Shown here: positions 58,601-64,000 of the stretch, one piece after another
How positions within the stretch are numbered: the stretch's first letter is position 1
How the letters are laid out: each line of letters opens with the position of its first letter
From: Streblospio benedicti
Taxonomy: Eukaryota > Annelida > Polychaeta > Spionida > Spionidae
Assembly: GCA_019095985.1 (NCBI GenBank)
Contig: CM032669.1
Location: forward strand, 25,931,685-25,995,684
DNA: 64,000 nt
Reading direction: 5' to 3'
Translations under genes and position numbers: made by a program
Notes under the pieces: model-generated
Database searches by the model: none
The model's input: the letters and a program-made list of their open reading frames with translations, nothing else
What the model was told of the DNA's origin: nothing

Positions 58601-58960
58601 ACTATAGTTCACAGGTACTTTCTTCATGTCTTCCCTCAAACACAGACACTCAGCTCCAACCAACAAACAGATATGGGATTTCTGGACCTCTGGCTTTTAA
58701 TCCTCCGGTACTCATCTGTGCCACAGGCATGCATAGAACTTTCTTGACCCCCCTACCCCCCCCCCCCCACACACTCCTACTCACCCCCTTCCGACCAGCA
58801 TCCTGAGGGCGTCAAGGTGTCCGGCCCAGGCGGCCCACGCGGCCGGCGTCAGCCCGTCCTCATCACCGCGGTTGCAGTCGCGCCGCGTGGCCTCGCGGAG
58901 CGGCGCCAGGAAGCCGTCCCGCGCCGCCAGGTGGAACAGCAGGTCCGTGGAGGCCGGCAT
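30868..58960 (-). CDS. USH1G: SANS/Harp-type ankyrin-SAM scaffold protein (USH1G/ANKS4B ortholog), 542 aa, 11 exons
   Basis: Coding exons, 5' to 3' on the minus strand: 58960-58785, 37500-37321, 36573-36486, 36222-36120, 35876-35653, 35304-35154, 34565-34400, 32876-32798, 32277-32127, 31661-31504 and 31020-30868. They total 1,629 nt (542 codons plus stop), with all phases and GT-AG sites consistent. The start is supported by an in-frame TAG eight codons upstream (58984-58982). Order: ankyrin repeats (about 1-125), basic coiled segment (120-185), central region with SLSGLQ and FTRPGFG motifs, SAM (about 472-535), and DSFL at the C-terminus, a class I PDZ ligand. Human USH1G is 461 residues. 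Vertebrate SANS scaffolds harmonin, myosin VIIa and cadherin 23 at stereocilia tip links; ANKS4B does the analogous job in microvilli. Some segments resemble USH1G more and others ANKS4B, so this is probably the ancestral single gene. A 21-kb first intron and a nested gene in intron 7 are unusual. Confidence 0.95.
32127..35876 (-). CDS. USH1G: SANS-like exons 5-9: central region
   Basis: Exons 35876-35653, 35304-35154, 34565-34400, 32876-32798 and 32277-32127, residues about 183-440. This part is mostly low-complexity (Ser, Pro, Asp) with three conserved islands: KMGAVARMIRRRK with FKV; TLRSLSGLQ followed by VMYVRPPG (USH1G has SARSLSGLQ and VMFVRQG); and STGMFTRPGFG with AFITKN (USH1G SLFTRPGLG; ANKS4B LNRPGLG). 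In vertebrates the central region binds the MyTH4-FERM domain of myosin VII. DSGIDSPD in exon 7 resembles the USH1G DSGHDS. A run of four His ends exon 9. Confidence 0.92.
33270..33279 (+). promoter_or_regulatory. CRE-like motif upstream of the nested gene
   Basis: AGTGACGTCG contains TGACGTC, seven of the eight bases of the CREB/CREM site TGACGTCA. It lies about 190 bp before the ATG of the nested gene. Short motif; functional use is a guess. Confidence 0.25.
33461..34177 (+). CDS. Single-exon gene nested in SANS intron 7, 238 aa, function unknown
   Basis: An uninterrupted 238-codon frame starts at ATGG after AACA, a good Kozak context, and ends with TAA at 34175-34177. It lies on the strand opposite to its host gene, between host exons 8 and 7. 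The protein is acidic at its N-terminus (Asp, Glu, Ser and Tyr-rich), then has four identical 13-residue repeats VGGGGDSAYVSEH (33626-33781), then a helical, possibly coiled-coil part around FLRLDNLLREKVNREVEEF and ILNNQYFLVENLLKLS, and a polar C-terminus. I do not recognise the family. Codon use looks like host coding sequence, and three AATAAA signals follow closely. The lack of introns in an intron-rich region suggests a retrocopy or a young gene. A CRE-like TGACGTCG lies about 190 bp upstream. Confidence 0.72.
   Translation: MESNDVNDYGSHRDVDAYCQDLDGSSFADGLTDMSAEEQSTYSADNMIYEDYTPDVGGGGDSAYVSEHVGGGGDSAYVSEHVGGGGDSAYVSEHVGGGGDSAYVSEHPNTSVFLRLDNLLREKVNREVEEFGKSLHEILNNQYFLVENLLKLSHQSKCMIEPCLISSQGSSDHDISCASSSAVGKVMESPSPVFKVNQDEPNSDLLMENAKNAKLLEMFTLATKISSTLRREEFQTHP
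33626..33781 (+). repeat. Coding minisatellite, four identical 39-bp units
   Basis: Four units beginning GTCGGAGGCGGCGGAGACTC are identical at every base. The unit length keeps the frame. Identity including synonymous sites implies very recent expansion or homogenisation, so copy number is likely to vary between individuals. Confidence 0.95.
34156..34283 (+). repeat. 65-bp tandem duplication across the stop codon and poly(A) signal
   Basis: AGAATTTCAAACACATCC and the following stop, then AACTAGTTCTATGGAATGTA and a poly(A) hexamer, occur at 34156-34220 and again at 34221-34283. AATAAA occurs at 34198, 34260 and 34277. The end of the nested gene is thus duplicated downstream. Confidence 0.9.
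34530..34543. promoter_or_regulatory. Perfect RFX X-box inside SANS-like exon 7
   Basis: GTAACCATGGCAAC satisfies the X-box rule GTNRCC-N(0-3)-RGYAAC on both strands. RFX factors control ciliary and hair-cell genes in animals. Here the site lies in coding sequence of exon 7, so it may be coincidental or a dual-use element. Confidence 0.35.
36120..36573 (-). CDS. USH1G: SANS-like exons 3-4: basic coiled segment
   Basis: Exons 36573-36486 and 36222-36120. They read RYLDMVCSKQELQHKK, then VRKLREKAIHDAK, and RKYEKLQHQAMKAAEREDRR. The human counterpart has RYLDSIAAKQ, KLKDKAFREAERR and KLQRRHHERMERR. It is strongly helical and basic, continuing directly from the ankyrin stack. Confidence 0.92.
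37127..37171. repeat. 20-bp inverted repeat with a short loop
   Basis: CTCGTTCAACCAGAGTCTGT pairs with ACAGAGTCTGGTTGAACGAG with one mismatch. It lies in SANS intron 2, just 3' of exon 2. A related GTTGAACCAGTTCTGGTTGAAC hairpin occurs near 50579-50602. Confidence 0.75.
37321..58960 (-). CDS. USH1G: SANS-like exons 1-2: N-terminal ankyrin repeats
   Basis: Exon 1 (58960-58785) encodes LAARDGFLAPLREATRRD, DEDGLTPAAWAAWAGHL and MLVGR. Exon 2 (37500-37321) encodes [39 protein letters not shown] and SALDAAALHGRQEIL. These align without gaps to the three to four ankyrin repeats of human USH1G ([53 protein letters not shown]). The junction codon GG|A is completed across the 21-kb intron. Exon 1 is very GC-rich. 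Confidence 0.95.
37951..38116. mobile_element. Pogo/Tc1-like miniature element, copy 2 (best example)
   Basis: It starts TACAGTAGAACCTCCCTATC and contains AAGACCACC, GTGGTCTCAATAGAGAGG and TTATAGAGGTGG units on both strands. TACAGT ends and TA-rich flanks suggest a Tc1/mariner-superfamily parent of pogo type. No coding capacity. Confidence 0.65.
38150..38300 (+). repeat. tRNA-derived SINE-like repeat
   Basis: It contains AGCATGGTATTCTAACCTGC and then a B-box-like GGTTCGGGTTTGATTC. It follows directly after miniature element copy 2. Body unrelated to the 8545 family as far as I can see. Confidence 0.35.
39368..39572 (+). repeat. Dispersed repeat, copy 2 of a pair with a shared open frame
   Basis: It is the plus-strand partner of 12187-12402, starting near CTCCCCAGTTTTCACTTTAC and ending near GTGGGCTTCAGCTGAAAAG. 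Its frame keeps GTNLCNENSPRK, YPCNVLV and SYKSHPAEWTS. Confidence 0.7.
40593..40726. mobile_element. Pogo/Tc1-like miniature element, copy 3
   Basis: Left end CAGTAGAACCTCAAG, followed by TTAAGAGACCACGAC and GGACCACCTCTATTGAGACC. Right end decayed. Confidence 0.55.
41266..41451. mobile_element. Pogo/Tc1-like miniature element, copy 4
   Basis: Both ends are present: CAGTTATAGCAAAACC on the left and AGGTTTTACTGTA on the right. Inside are GTGGTCTCAATA and GGTGGTCTATAAAAAGG. Confidence 0.6.
43618..43772. mobile_element. Pogo/Tc1-like miniature element, copy 5
   Basis: The units AACCACGTCTATAAAGAGAC, AGACCACCAAGAACCTCC and TCTGTATTGAGACCAC run one after another. Terminal ends not intact. Confidence 0.55.
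44998..45302. mobile_element. Pogo/Tc1-like miniature element, copy 6, with another element inserted
   Basis: AATCAAGACCACCTCTAT (about 45000-45018) and AATGAGACCACCTCTATAA (from 45219) are two parts of one copy. They are separated by about 200 bp that begins ATAGGCGGATCCAGG followed by a 12-G run and resembles the GCAGATCCAGG family at 53763 and 61278. This is a nested insertion by sequence order. Confidence 0.5.
46030..46265 (-). repeat. Tandem tRNA-like repeat, about 100-bp unit
   Basis: Two to three units carry, in order, TAGCCACTG, a reversed B-box such as GGAACTCGAACC or GGAGTCGAACC, TGGACCACTA, and AAGTATTGAC. The reversed B-box suggests a tRNA-derived SINE on the minus strand in tandem. 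No intact tRNA fold is apparent. Confidence 0.5.
46678..46834. mobile_element. Pogo/Tc1-like miniature element, copy 7
   Basis: It runs from CAAGGGACTGGTCGCAAGTG to AGTTTCCACTGTAC, with GGTGGTCCCAATAGATAGG inside. The right end is close to the family consensus. Confidence 0.55.
47205..47300 (+). repeat. tRNA-derived SINE-like repeat
   Basis: TGGTCTCACAACTCATGGGG, then GTTTGAGTCCCGTCAGAGCC and ACTTGATATA, match the 8545-8720 copy in order and spacing. This copy has the better B-box. Confidence 0.5.
47590..47770 (+). mobile_element. LINE fragment, C-terminal end of the reverse transcriptase frame
   Basis: In one plus-strand frame from 47651 the sequence reads DKTAARTFSWDVPHLWNGLP. The pattern R-x-FS-x2-xP-x-LWN-x-LP near the end of the frame is typical of the C-terminus of LINE ORF2 proteins. 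A stop follows shortly, and the region upstream is not recognisable, so this is a 5'-truncated remnant. Confidence 0.6.
48066..48215. mobile_element. Pogo/Tc1-like miniature element, copy 8
   Basis: It begins CACAGTGCTGTTAAACCTCT, then AGACCACTC and AGAGAGGTGGTCTCTTTACG. It is interrupted by an ATT-rich stretch. Confidence 0.55.
48425..48465 (+). repeat. SINE-like head, short copy
   Basis: TGGTCTCACAACCGTGG and GGGTTCGAGTC are the best A-to-B-box-like pair of this family in the window. The copy lacks the CTTGATATA body. Confidence 0.4.
49117..49177. mobile_element. Short relative of the miniature-element family (GGACACCTGT type)
   Basis: TACAGTAGCACCTGTCC, AAAGGACACCTGTG and TACGGACAC use the same end but a different internal word. 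It resembles 58390-58606. Confidence 0.4.
51731..51897. mobile_element. Pogo/Tc1-like miniature element, copy 9
   Basis: CCACCTCTATATAGAGACC followed by ACCTCTATCATAAG, ending AAGGTTCCACTGTA, a good right end. Confidence 0.6.
53111..53271. mobile_element. Pogo/Tc1-like miniature element, copy 10
   Basis: GATGACCACCTCTTTAG, AAAGAGACCACCTCTC and GAGGTTATACTGTA in order. The left end is decayed. Confidence 0.55.
53763..53919. mobile_element. Small inverted-repeat element (GCAGATCCAGG family)
   Basis: GCAGATCCAGGTTT at the left end matches the inverse of the right end (AAACCTGGAGCTGCC) with one mismatch. The inside includes TTGTACGAGCAAAAGC and a C-run. Similar left ends occur at 45019 and 61278. 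Confidence 0.55.
54388..54488. repeat. 100-bp hairpin with arms of about 30 bp
   Basis: CATTTTCAACCTTCT and ACATCTTTCTCTC on the left pair with AGAAAGATGTGAGAGAGA and AGGTTAAAAATG on the right. Likely a foldback MITE. Confidence 0.6.
55481..55657. mobile_element. Pogo/Tc1-like miniature element, copy 11
   Basis: The left end TACAGTACAACTTCC and the right end AGAGAGGTTCTTCTG are both recognisable. Inside are AAAGCGACCACC and CTCTGTACTGAGACCACG. Confidence 0.6.
57125..57262. mobile_element. Pogo/Tc1-like miniature element, copy 12
   Basis: AAGTGGTCTCAATAGAGAGG, TGGTCTATATAGGAG and TTGAGGTGGTCTC, the inverse orientation relative to copies 10 and 11. Confidence 0.55.
58390..58606. repeat. GGACACCTGT-type repeat (sister of the miniature-element family)
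   Basis: AGACACCAC, TAGACACTTGCC, AAGGACACCTGTC and GTGGACACC occur in series, ending AGGTTCCACTATAG. It begins about 180 bp 3' of SANS exon 1 in plus coordinates, that is within intron 1 close to its donor. Confidence 0.4.
58748..58768 (-). promoter_or_regulatory. G-run pair just inside SANS intron 1
   Basis: On the minus strand the intron begins GTGAGT at 58784 and, 17 bases from the exon end, has 13 G, TA and 6 G. Intronic G-runs near a donor can promote donor use and can form G-quadruplexes. The effect here is inference. Confidence 0.4.
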
Positions 58961-59303
58961 CGCGCGGCTAGCAGGGCAGCTCTACACGGTCTGTGTCACT
59001 GCTCGGTGTATCCATAACAACCCCTGGTGGGGCAGAACGTCCAGGCTGTTAGCGGCCGGTCCAGCTGTCAATTGACGGGACATTTCACTCAATTAGCAAA
59101 AATGTGTATAGTTATGTTCTGTGTTGTCCACTTGATATTGCATGGTCACTTATCTTATGTGGAGAGTGTTAGCATCGCTGGTCTGTGTATCCAATTGAGG
59201 CCCTGGTGGGGCATAAGTGATGACTGGGTCATATTACTGCCACTGTGAGACTGTGTTATCAAATGAACTGCCACTTATTTCATACACATTAGAAACTGTG
59301 TGC

Positions 59304-59453
59304 TGTGGGACCTGCCTCAAGTGGTCTCAAAAGTGAGGTGGTCTCTTTCTGGATGGTCACGCTGATCTGTTTAGGTTTGGGACCTAGAGAACCGGCCTTC
59401 GTGTAGAGGCAGTCTGTATATAGGGGTGATCTTTATTAGGGGTTCTATTGTAA
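59304..59453. mobile_element. Pogo/Tc1-like miniature element, copy 13
   Basis: GACCTGCCTCAAGTGGTCTC and AGTGAGGTGGTCTCTTTC, ending GGGGTTCTATTGTA. It lies about 350 bp upstream of the SANS-like start codon. Confidence 0.55.
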
Positions 59454-61277
59454 AGTTAGTTCTGTTCTGTGGAACCAAAGCAAGCTCTGGTGGAAGGGGA
59501 GAGGAGAAGGGGAGGAAGGCATCTTCACTTCACCTCTAGCAATGACATGCAAGTCTACTTTATCTATATAAAATCACAAATAGTCCACATGGTCATCATC
59601 TACGTGTAGTTTTAGACGCTACATGGATACATTGCATTAATGGACTTGGGTGTAAGTACTGGCATTGAGAAGTCTTTCTCCAAGCCGAAACAACCCTATT
59701 ACATAGCCACCGCATTCATAGTGGTTAAGGGATCGAGTCTCAGCCATCCTGACAGAAGGTCTGTCACTCCAACTGAGGGTGTCACTGATCTATGCCAATG
59801 CTCACACCCAAGTCTTTTAATATAACATATACTCTATATATATGATTTAGAATGTTTGAAGCAGACGTGTTATATGGCTAGTTCTGCTGACCTGATGATA
59901 ACATATCGCTCACTTCTGCTCATGAGTATTCCCTGTCACATTGATATCTGCTGACTTGTGTTTCCGCCACTTTTTCTATAAAGCAGCAGTGAGCAGACCG
60001 TTACCCCAGTCGTGGACAGAAGTCAGCAGGAACAGCAGAAACAGCTGCTGTTTCTGCATATGGTTTATCCACATGTAACTTTACTTGCATTTTGCTCTAA
60101 CCCAATAGTGTCATTGTAACAGAGAAATGGACCGTGTTACACAATGAGTGGGACACTTGTAGAGAATGCCCGAAGAGACCCTAGGCTGACTTTATCTAAA
60201 GTACACAGGGCCCGTGGGTGCAAATATCAAACACGCCTGATGCTGCTCTATCTAACCCTCAGTCATGGTACATGATATTTCATTGCATATATCATACCAT
60301 GCAAGACATGATCTTTCAAAGCTCGAGTTTTCCGCCTAAATTCTCTACAAACGCACTGGCATAGGCACTTGAATTAATCCAAAACAAAACTTTTGACTAA
60401 TCACTCAAGAAATGTGTTCTTGTCCACATATTTTCATTTGTGTTAAGATTTATCTTTTATCCCATGTTATCCACTGAACGCCATTGCGTGTTATGGCTGA
60501 ATACTACCAACTTACTCCCTGTGAAGCAACTCTATAACTAACACTGCTGAATCGGTGAATCGGAAAAAAACACCGCATTAATATTCATACTTTTGATGTT
60601 ATAAATATTCATGAGTTACTGATAAAGCAGCGACTGCGGTGCGTTGTGTAAAGTTTACATTGTGTTTGGATAATTCACAAAAAATTGTGTAAATTTTGTA
60701 ATGATTACACTATTTTTCTATTGCACAGCTATTGTTAGTGTAAGTTTCATTTTGTTTAATACTGATATTATTTTAATATTTTGTTGATAAATTGTTAACG
60801 GTATGTAGTTTCATTATTTAATAGGTATAGCCAAGGGTAACTTTTTCATCATCAAGGTATATACATGGGTCACTTTTTATGCCAAATTAATATATCGATG
60901 GGTACTGTTTCGACATTCGAAATGGCACCCCCGTACCCATTTTTGAGGAGAGACACCCCGACGCCACCCACGCGCCCCGAGCAGCGAATGCTTGACCTTC
61001 CACGTCAACGCTGAAGTAGAAACAAATACTGACTAGCAGGTGGTTGCAATCAGCCGCTTTCTACCCTAAATATTGAGATAACTTTCACTTCAAAGAATTC
61101 TATATCGTGATGATATTCCCACGGTGTGAACACAGACATACCTGACCATAAAACATCAACAAAGACAGCTGTCAACACACAATTTTAGAAATATCATGTA
61201 AGTAATTGGAGTATCTATAGGTCTAGACTAACAAGGCCCCACTCCCTACACATGAGAGTGTGGCAACTGCAACGCAT

Positions 61278-61320
61278 AGGCAGATCCACGTTTTCGGATA
61301 AGGGGGGGGGGGGCGGCGCA
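61278..61320. repeat. Single end of a GCAGATCCA-type element
   Basis: AGGCAGATCCACGTTTTCGG followed by a 12-G run matches the left ends at 45019 and 53763. The partner end was not found. Confidence 0.35.
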
Positions 61321-61742
61321 CTTAACTTTATGAGTGCATTATGAAGTTAATCTTTTATCTTTTACAATTAACCTCAATCATATAATCGCAGATTTTGCTG
61401 AACCATATACTATGCTCATAATATAATAATCACATATAGCTATTTTTACTATCAGAAATACAACTCATATGTATTGGATAATGTCTTGCTATTATAACCT
61501 ACAGTCAAATAACTATATTTATCATCACTGGCATTGTATGTAGTCTAGATCTAATATGCATTTTCATTGATTTTGCCGAATCATTGTCTCCTTGTATAAA
61601 AACAAAACACATTGAAATTACACCAAAATAGCTTAACTACACAATGGCAAACGATAATGGCCAATGCACAATAGATACGTGAGTACTGCATGACTAATGA
61701 TCATACATTTAAATTTATTGGTGGCGACCAGGGGTGGCAACC

Positions 61743-61862
61743 AGGAGCAATTTATACAGCTGAGAATATCTTTGCTGTTTGACTGATGTGCAATCTGGAC
61801 CTCATACGAGGTCCAGATTGCACATCAGTCAAACAGCATAGATATCTGTATAAATTGCTCCT
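61743..61862. repeat. Near-perfect 120-bp palindrome (hairpin), 4-base loop
   Basis: The left arm begins AGGAGCAATTTATACAG and ends GATGTGCAATCTGGACCTC; the right arm is its complement. The only differences are a six-base insertion in the left arm and one mismatch. The loop is ATAC. The arms remain almost identical, so the structure is young or maintained. Confidence 0.92.
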
Positions 61863-63851
61863 GTGGGTTGGCGGTGGGTATCAATTTTTTTCCCTGGATA
61901 TGGCTGCACAGAGAATCAATACACTAGATTAAGAAGGATGCATGCCATTGTGATAATAGCTGCATATCTAAATTTAATAAACGTAAACATTTATTACACT
62001 TTGGACTAGATTTCTTTTATATTTTATTATTTAGTATTATGATATTTCCCTGAAGAGAACACTTAAGTGTCGTCATGTACAAAATGATATTGTTTTAAAT
62101 AAATAAATTTCAATTTTCTAAATTTCTAATTGCTCTAAATGATTCACTATTGACACTAATAGATCTAAGTCTCCAAAATACTACACAATGAGACTAAAAG
62201 ATATCAAATTAATTTTTTACTAGCTTATACCCTTGTGGTCGTAGAGGCATGCTGAGAATCACATTGAATCACCCCAGTTACATAATCGTATAAGTAGATC
62301 CCAACTAAAGCATTGCTGAAATCCATTGACTTGGCATGTAAAATGAAAATCTAAGGGAGGAAATGTTATTGTCCACGTAAATAGGCATAGAAAAAAGACA
62401 TATTTAATGAGTGTATAAATATATTTCAGATTATTTCTACATCATTTATACCCATCCTGAAAGCTACTTGACAGCATCCCCATACACATAATATCCAAGA
62501 TCAAGCCAAGGCGTCATTCATTGAAAGGCAGTTTTTTGACTATGTAAACACGGCAAGGTGACCATCCTCTGCAATAGCCAGTGAAAATCAAAGGCATTAT
62601 GATTATTTCCCTAACATTGGCTATAAGTATTCTTATTTAGAGAGTACAAACTACAAACACATCAATAATGTTAACACACTAACTACACAGCAAATATAAG
62701 CATCAAGTATGATTCACGGGTGGAGGTTTTCAGAACCATATAACAACAGTCGATAATGAAAAGAAAGTCAAGCAAAAATAAAGCCATCAATGTCTGCATT
62801 TGGATTCTTGATAGTAACTGAGACCACTTTCACAACAAAACATATTAATATCACCAACATCCACTCCCACCCATCGTCTGATAGCAACCCTTGTCCTAAA
62901 AAAAAAAAAAAAAAAGAAAGCCCCAAATCTGACACCGATCGCCAAGTCCTGATAGCATGCTTCCCATCCTGACAGCACCCATGACTTGATAGTACACATC
63001 GGTACTAACATTACCAACCTCTCATCCTGCTTGAAGCCGCAGACACATTGGCATAGCCCAGATACAGACACATTTTGATACTTAAAAACACCTATATAAT
63101 CCTTTTAATACTTTGGCTCTGTCGATTACGTCCAACCATAATAGTAATAAATTATATTAATCTTGCAAGCATCCATACTACTGATTCCTATAGTGAGACT
63201 ACAGGAACAGTCACTCCATGTACATGTTTGTACTATTAGGTCTCAGCCAAGTCATTTTAGTCAAAGCTACGGTTGGAAAAGTTAGTGTTTATGTATAATG
63301 CCTTCCTTGGACATAGGAAAGGGATATATTGAGTAAAGTATAAGAAATTAGTACATCACTCTTTTTCTCCAGCACCCACCATTGTGCAAATTGTGAGCTT
63401 GAGTGATACTTTGTAATGTTGGCTCTGACCACTTTTGTCAGTTAGTACATACAAATAAATAATAAATAATATTTGCACACTTCACTGAACTGACAATTAG
63501 TACCTTCCAAGTATCAAGTATGATATGTAGAAAGAGTGTTTTGGAACAACCTTTAAGACTGAAGGTAAATCACGATAGGGAAGTTCTTATACCACAATAT
63601 AGAATCTTTTGCAATGAGCAAGAGGTCAAGCAACATATCGAGCTATGGATTTCTGAGCTTAGATGTAGCATGTATACTTGGCTCAGACGGAGAACTCCCT
63701 GGATTAACTCCGACTTGAAGCTCGTATAATTGTATCTTAAGTAAGTCTTTGGTCACTGAAAATGCACTTGACATCTAATATGCAAAAGTTATGGGATGAA
63801 AAGTTAGTGTCTATGCTAATAGGAACATAATGCTCTCCATGGCACACACTT

Positions 63852-64000
63852 CAGTAGAACATCCCTATTAAGATTGCCCAAGGACTGGCGTCAAGTTGTT
63901 TAATATAGGGGTGGTCTCTTTAGGGACGTTTGCAATGGTCTTTTTATGAAGACTGGGGACTATTATAAATCACCTTATAATAGCGGTGGTGTATATATAG
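63852..64000. mobile_element. Pogo/Tc1-like miniature element, copy 14, cut by the window end
   Basis: It starts CAGTAGAACATCCCTATTAA and has GGGGTGGTCTCTTTAGGG inside. It runs off the end of the window. Confidence 0.55.

Larger units (their letters stand above)
37501..58784 (-). other. SANS-like intron 1 (21 kb), repeat-dense
   Basis: A single intron holds about a dozen pogo/Tc1-like miniature elements, SINE-like copies, a LINE 3' fragment and several foldback sequences, listed separately. Between them, 38300-39220, 39580-40580, 41460-43600, 44040-44990, 49180-51720, 51900-53100 and 53920-55470 show no convincing exon. GC-rich islands at 41010-41230, 43890-44030, 50080-50220 and 50340-50500 have short open frames that I could not assign. 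Confidence 0.6.
58961..64000. other. Upstream region of the SANS-like gene, no gene seen
   Basis: The SANS-like promoter and 5' leader should lie just above 58960. An in-frame stop is at 58984-58982. The remaining 5 kb holds two miniature elements, a long hairpin at 61743-61862, a G-run (61301-61312) and a 17-A run near 62899. I found no exon-like segment; the open frame at 63520-63729 has no recognisable motif. Confidence 0.5.

Noticed and set aside
60830-60990. A retroelement-like GC-rich stretch (ATGGCACCCCCGTACCC)
   Set aside because: It looked like repeat DNA by composition, but I found no coding motif, ends or second copy in the window.
63520-63729. A 69-codon frame with basic residues near the window end
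   Set aside because: No motif, no splice context and AT-rich surroundings; it may be an old element remnant but I cannot support that.

Overview
The window is eukaryotic and almost certainly from an invertebrate metazoan. GC-rich coding exons with GT-AG junctions sit in AT-rich introns crowded with small dispersed repeats, and both recognisable genes are animal families: a YWTD/EGF receptor of the LRP superfamily and an ortholog of USH1G (SANS)/ANKS4B. I cannot fix the phylum. Amphioxus, a hemichordate or a lophotrochozoan would all fit. Two runs of 100 N (8343-8442 and 20269-20368) are scaffold gaps of unknown true size, and both fall inside the first gene.

Layout. (1) 1-1243 is upstream sequence. 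(2) 1244-26177, plus strand, is a type I membrane receptor read from 25 visible coding exons. It has a signal peptide, three YWTD beta-propellers with two EGF modules between them, a Pro/Thr-rich stalk, one transmembrane helix, and a tail with NPTY and two YxxPhi sorting motifs. No LDLa module is visible, and at least one exon is missing between exon 1 and the first propeller exon. (3) 26178-30867 is AT-rich sequence between the tails of two convergent genes, with a hAT-like MITE and a tandem duplication. (4) 30868-58960, minus strand, is a complete 11-exon, 542-codon SANS/Harp-type scaffold gene: N-terminal ankyrin repeats, a basic coiled segment, a central region with motifs shared with vertebrate USH1G, a SAM domain and a C-terminal class I PDZ ligand. 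All its splice phases close exactly. (5) A one-exon 238-codon gene of unknown function (33461-34177, plus strand) lies in intron 7 of the SANS gene and carries four identical 39-bp coding repeats. (6) Intron 1 of the SANS gene (37501-58784, 21 kb) and the 5 kb upstream of it hold most copies of a dispersed family of pogo/Tc1-like miniature elements with CAGTAGAACCTC-type ends and GACCACCTCTAT-type internal repeats. (7) 58961-64000 is upstream sequence with a near-perfect 120-bp hairpin.

The two main genes are not an obvious functional unit. One is probably an endocytic or signalling receptor. The other is, in vertebrates, an actin-protrusion scaffold binding harmonin and myosin VIIa. They are convergent neighbours. 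The most unusual items are the LRP-like receptor without visible LDLa modules and without an EGF after its last propeller, the SANS gene with features of both vertebrate paralogs, the nested repeat-bearing gene, the scrambled inverted-repeat element at 5979-7097, and the clustered miniature elements.
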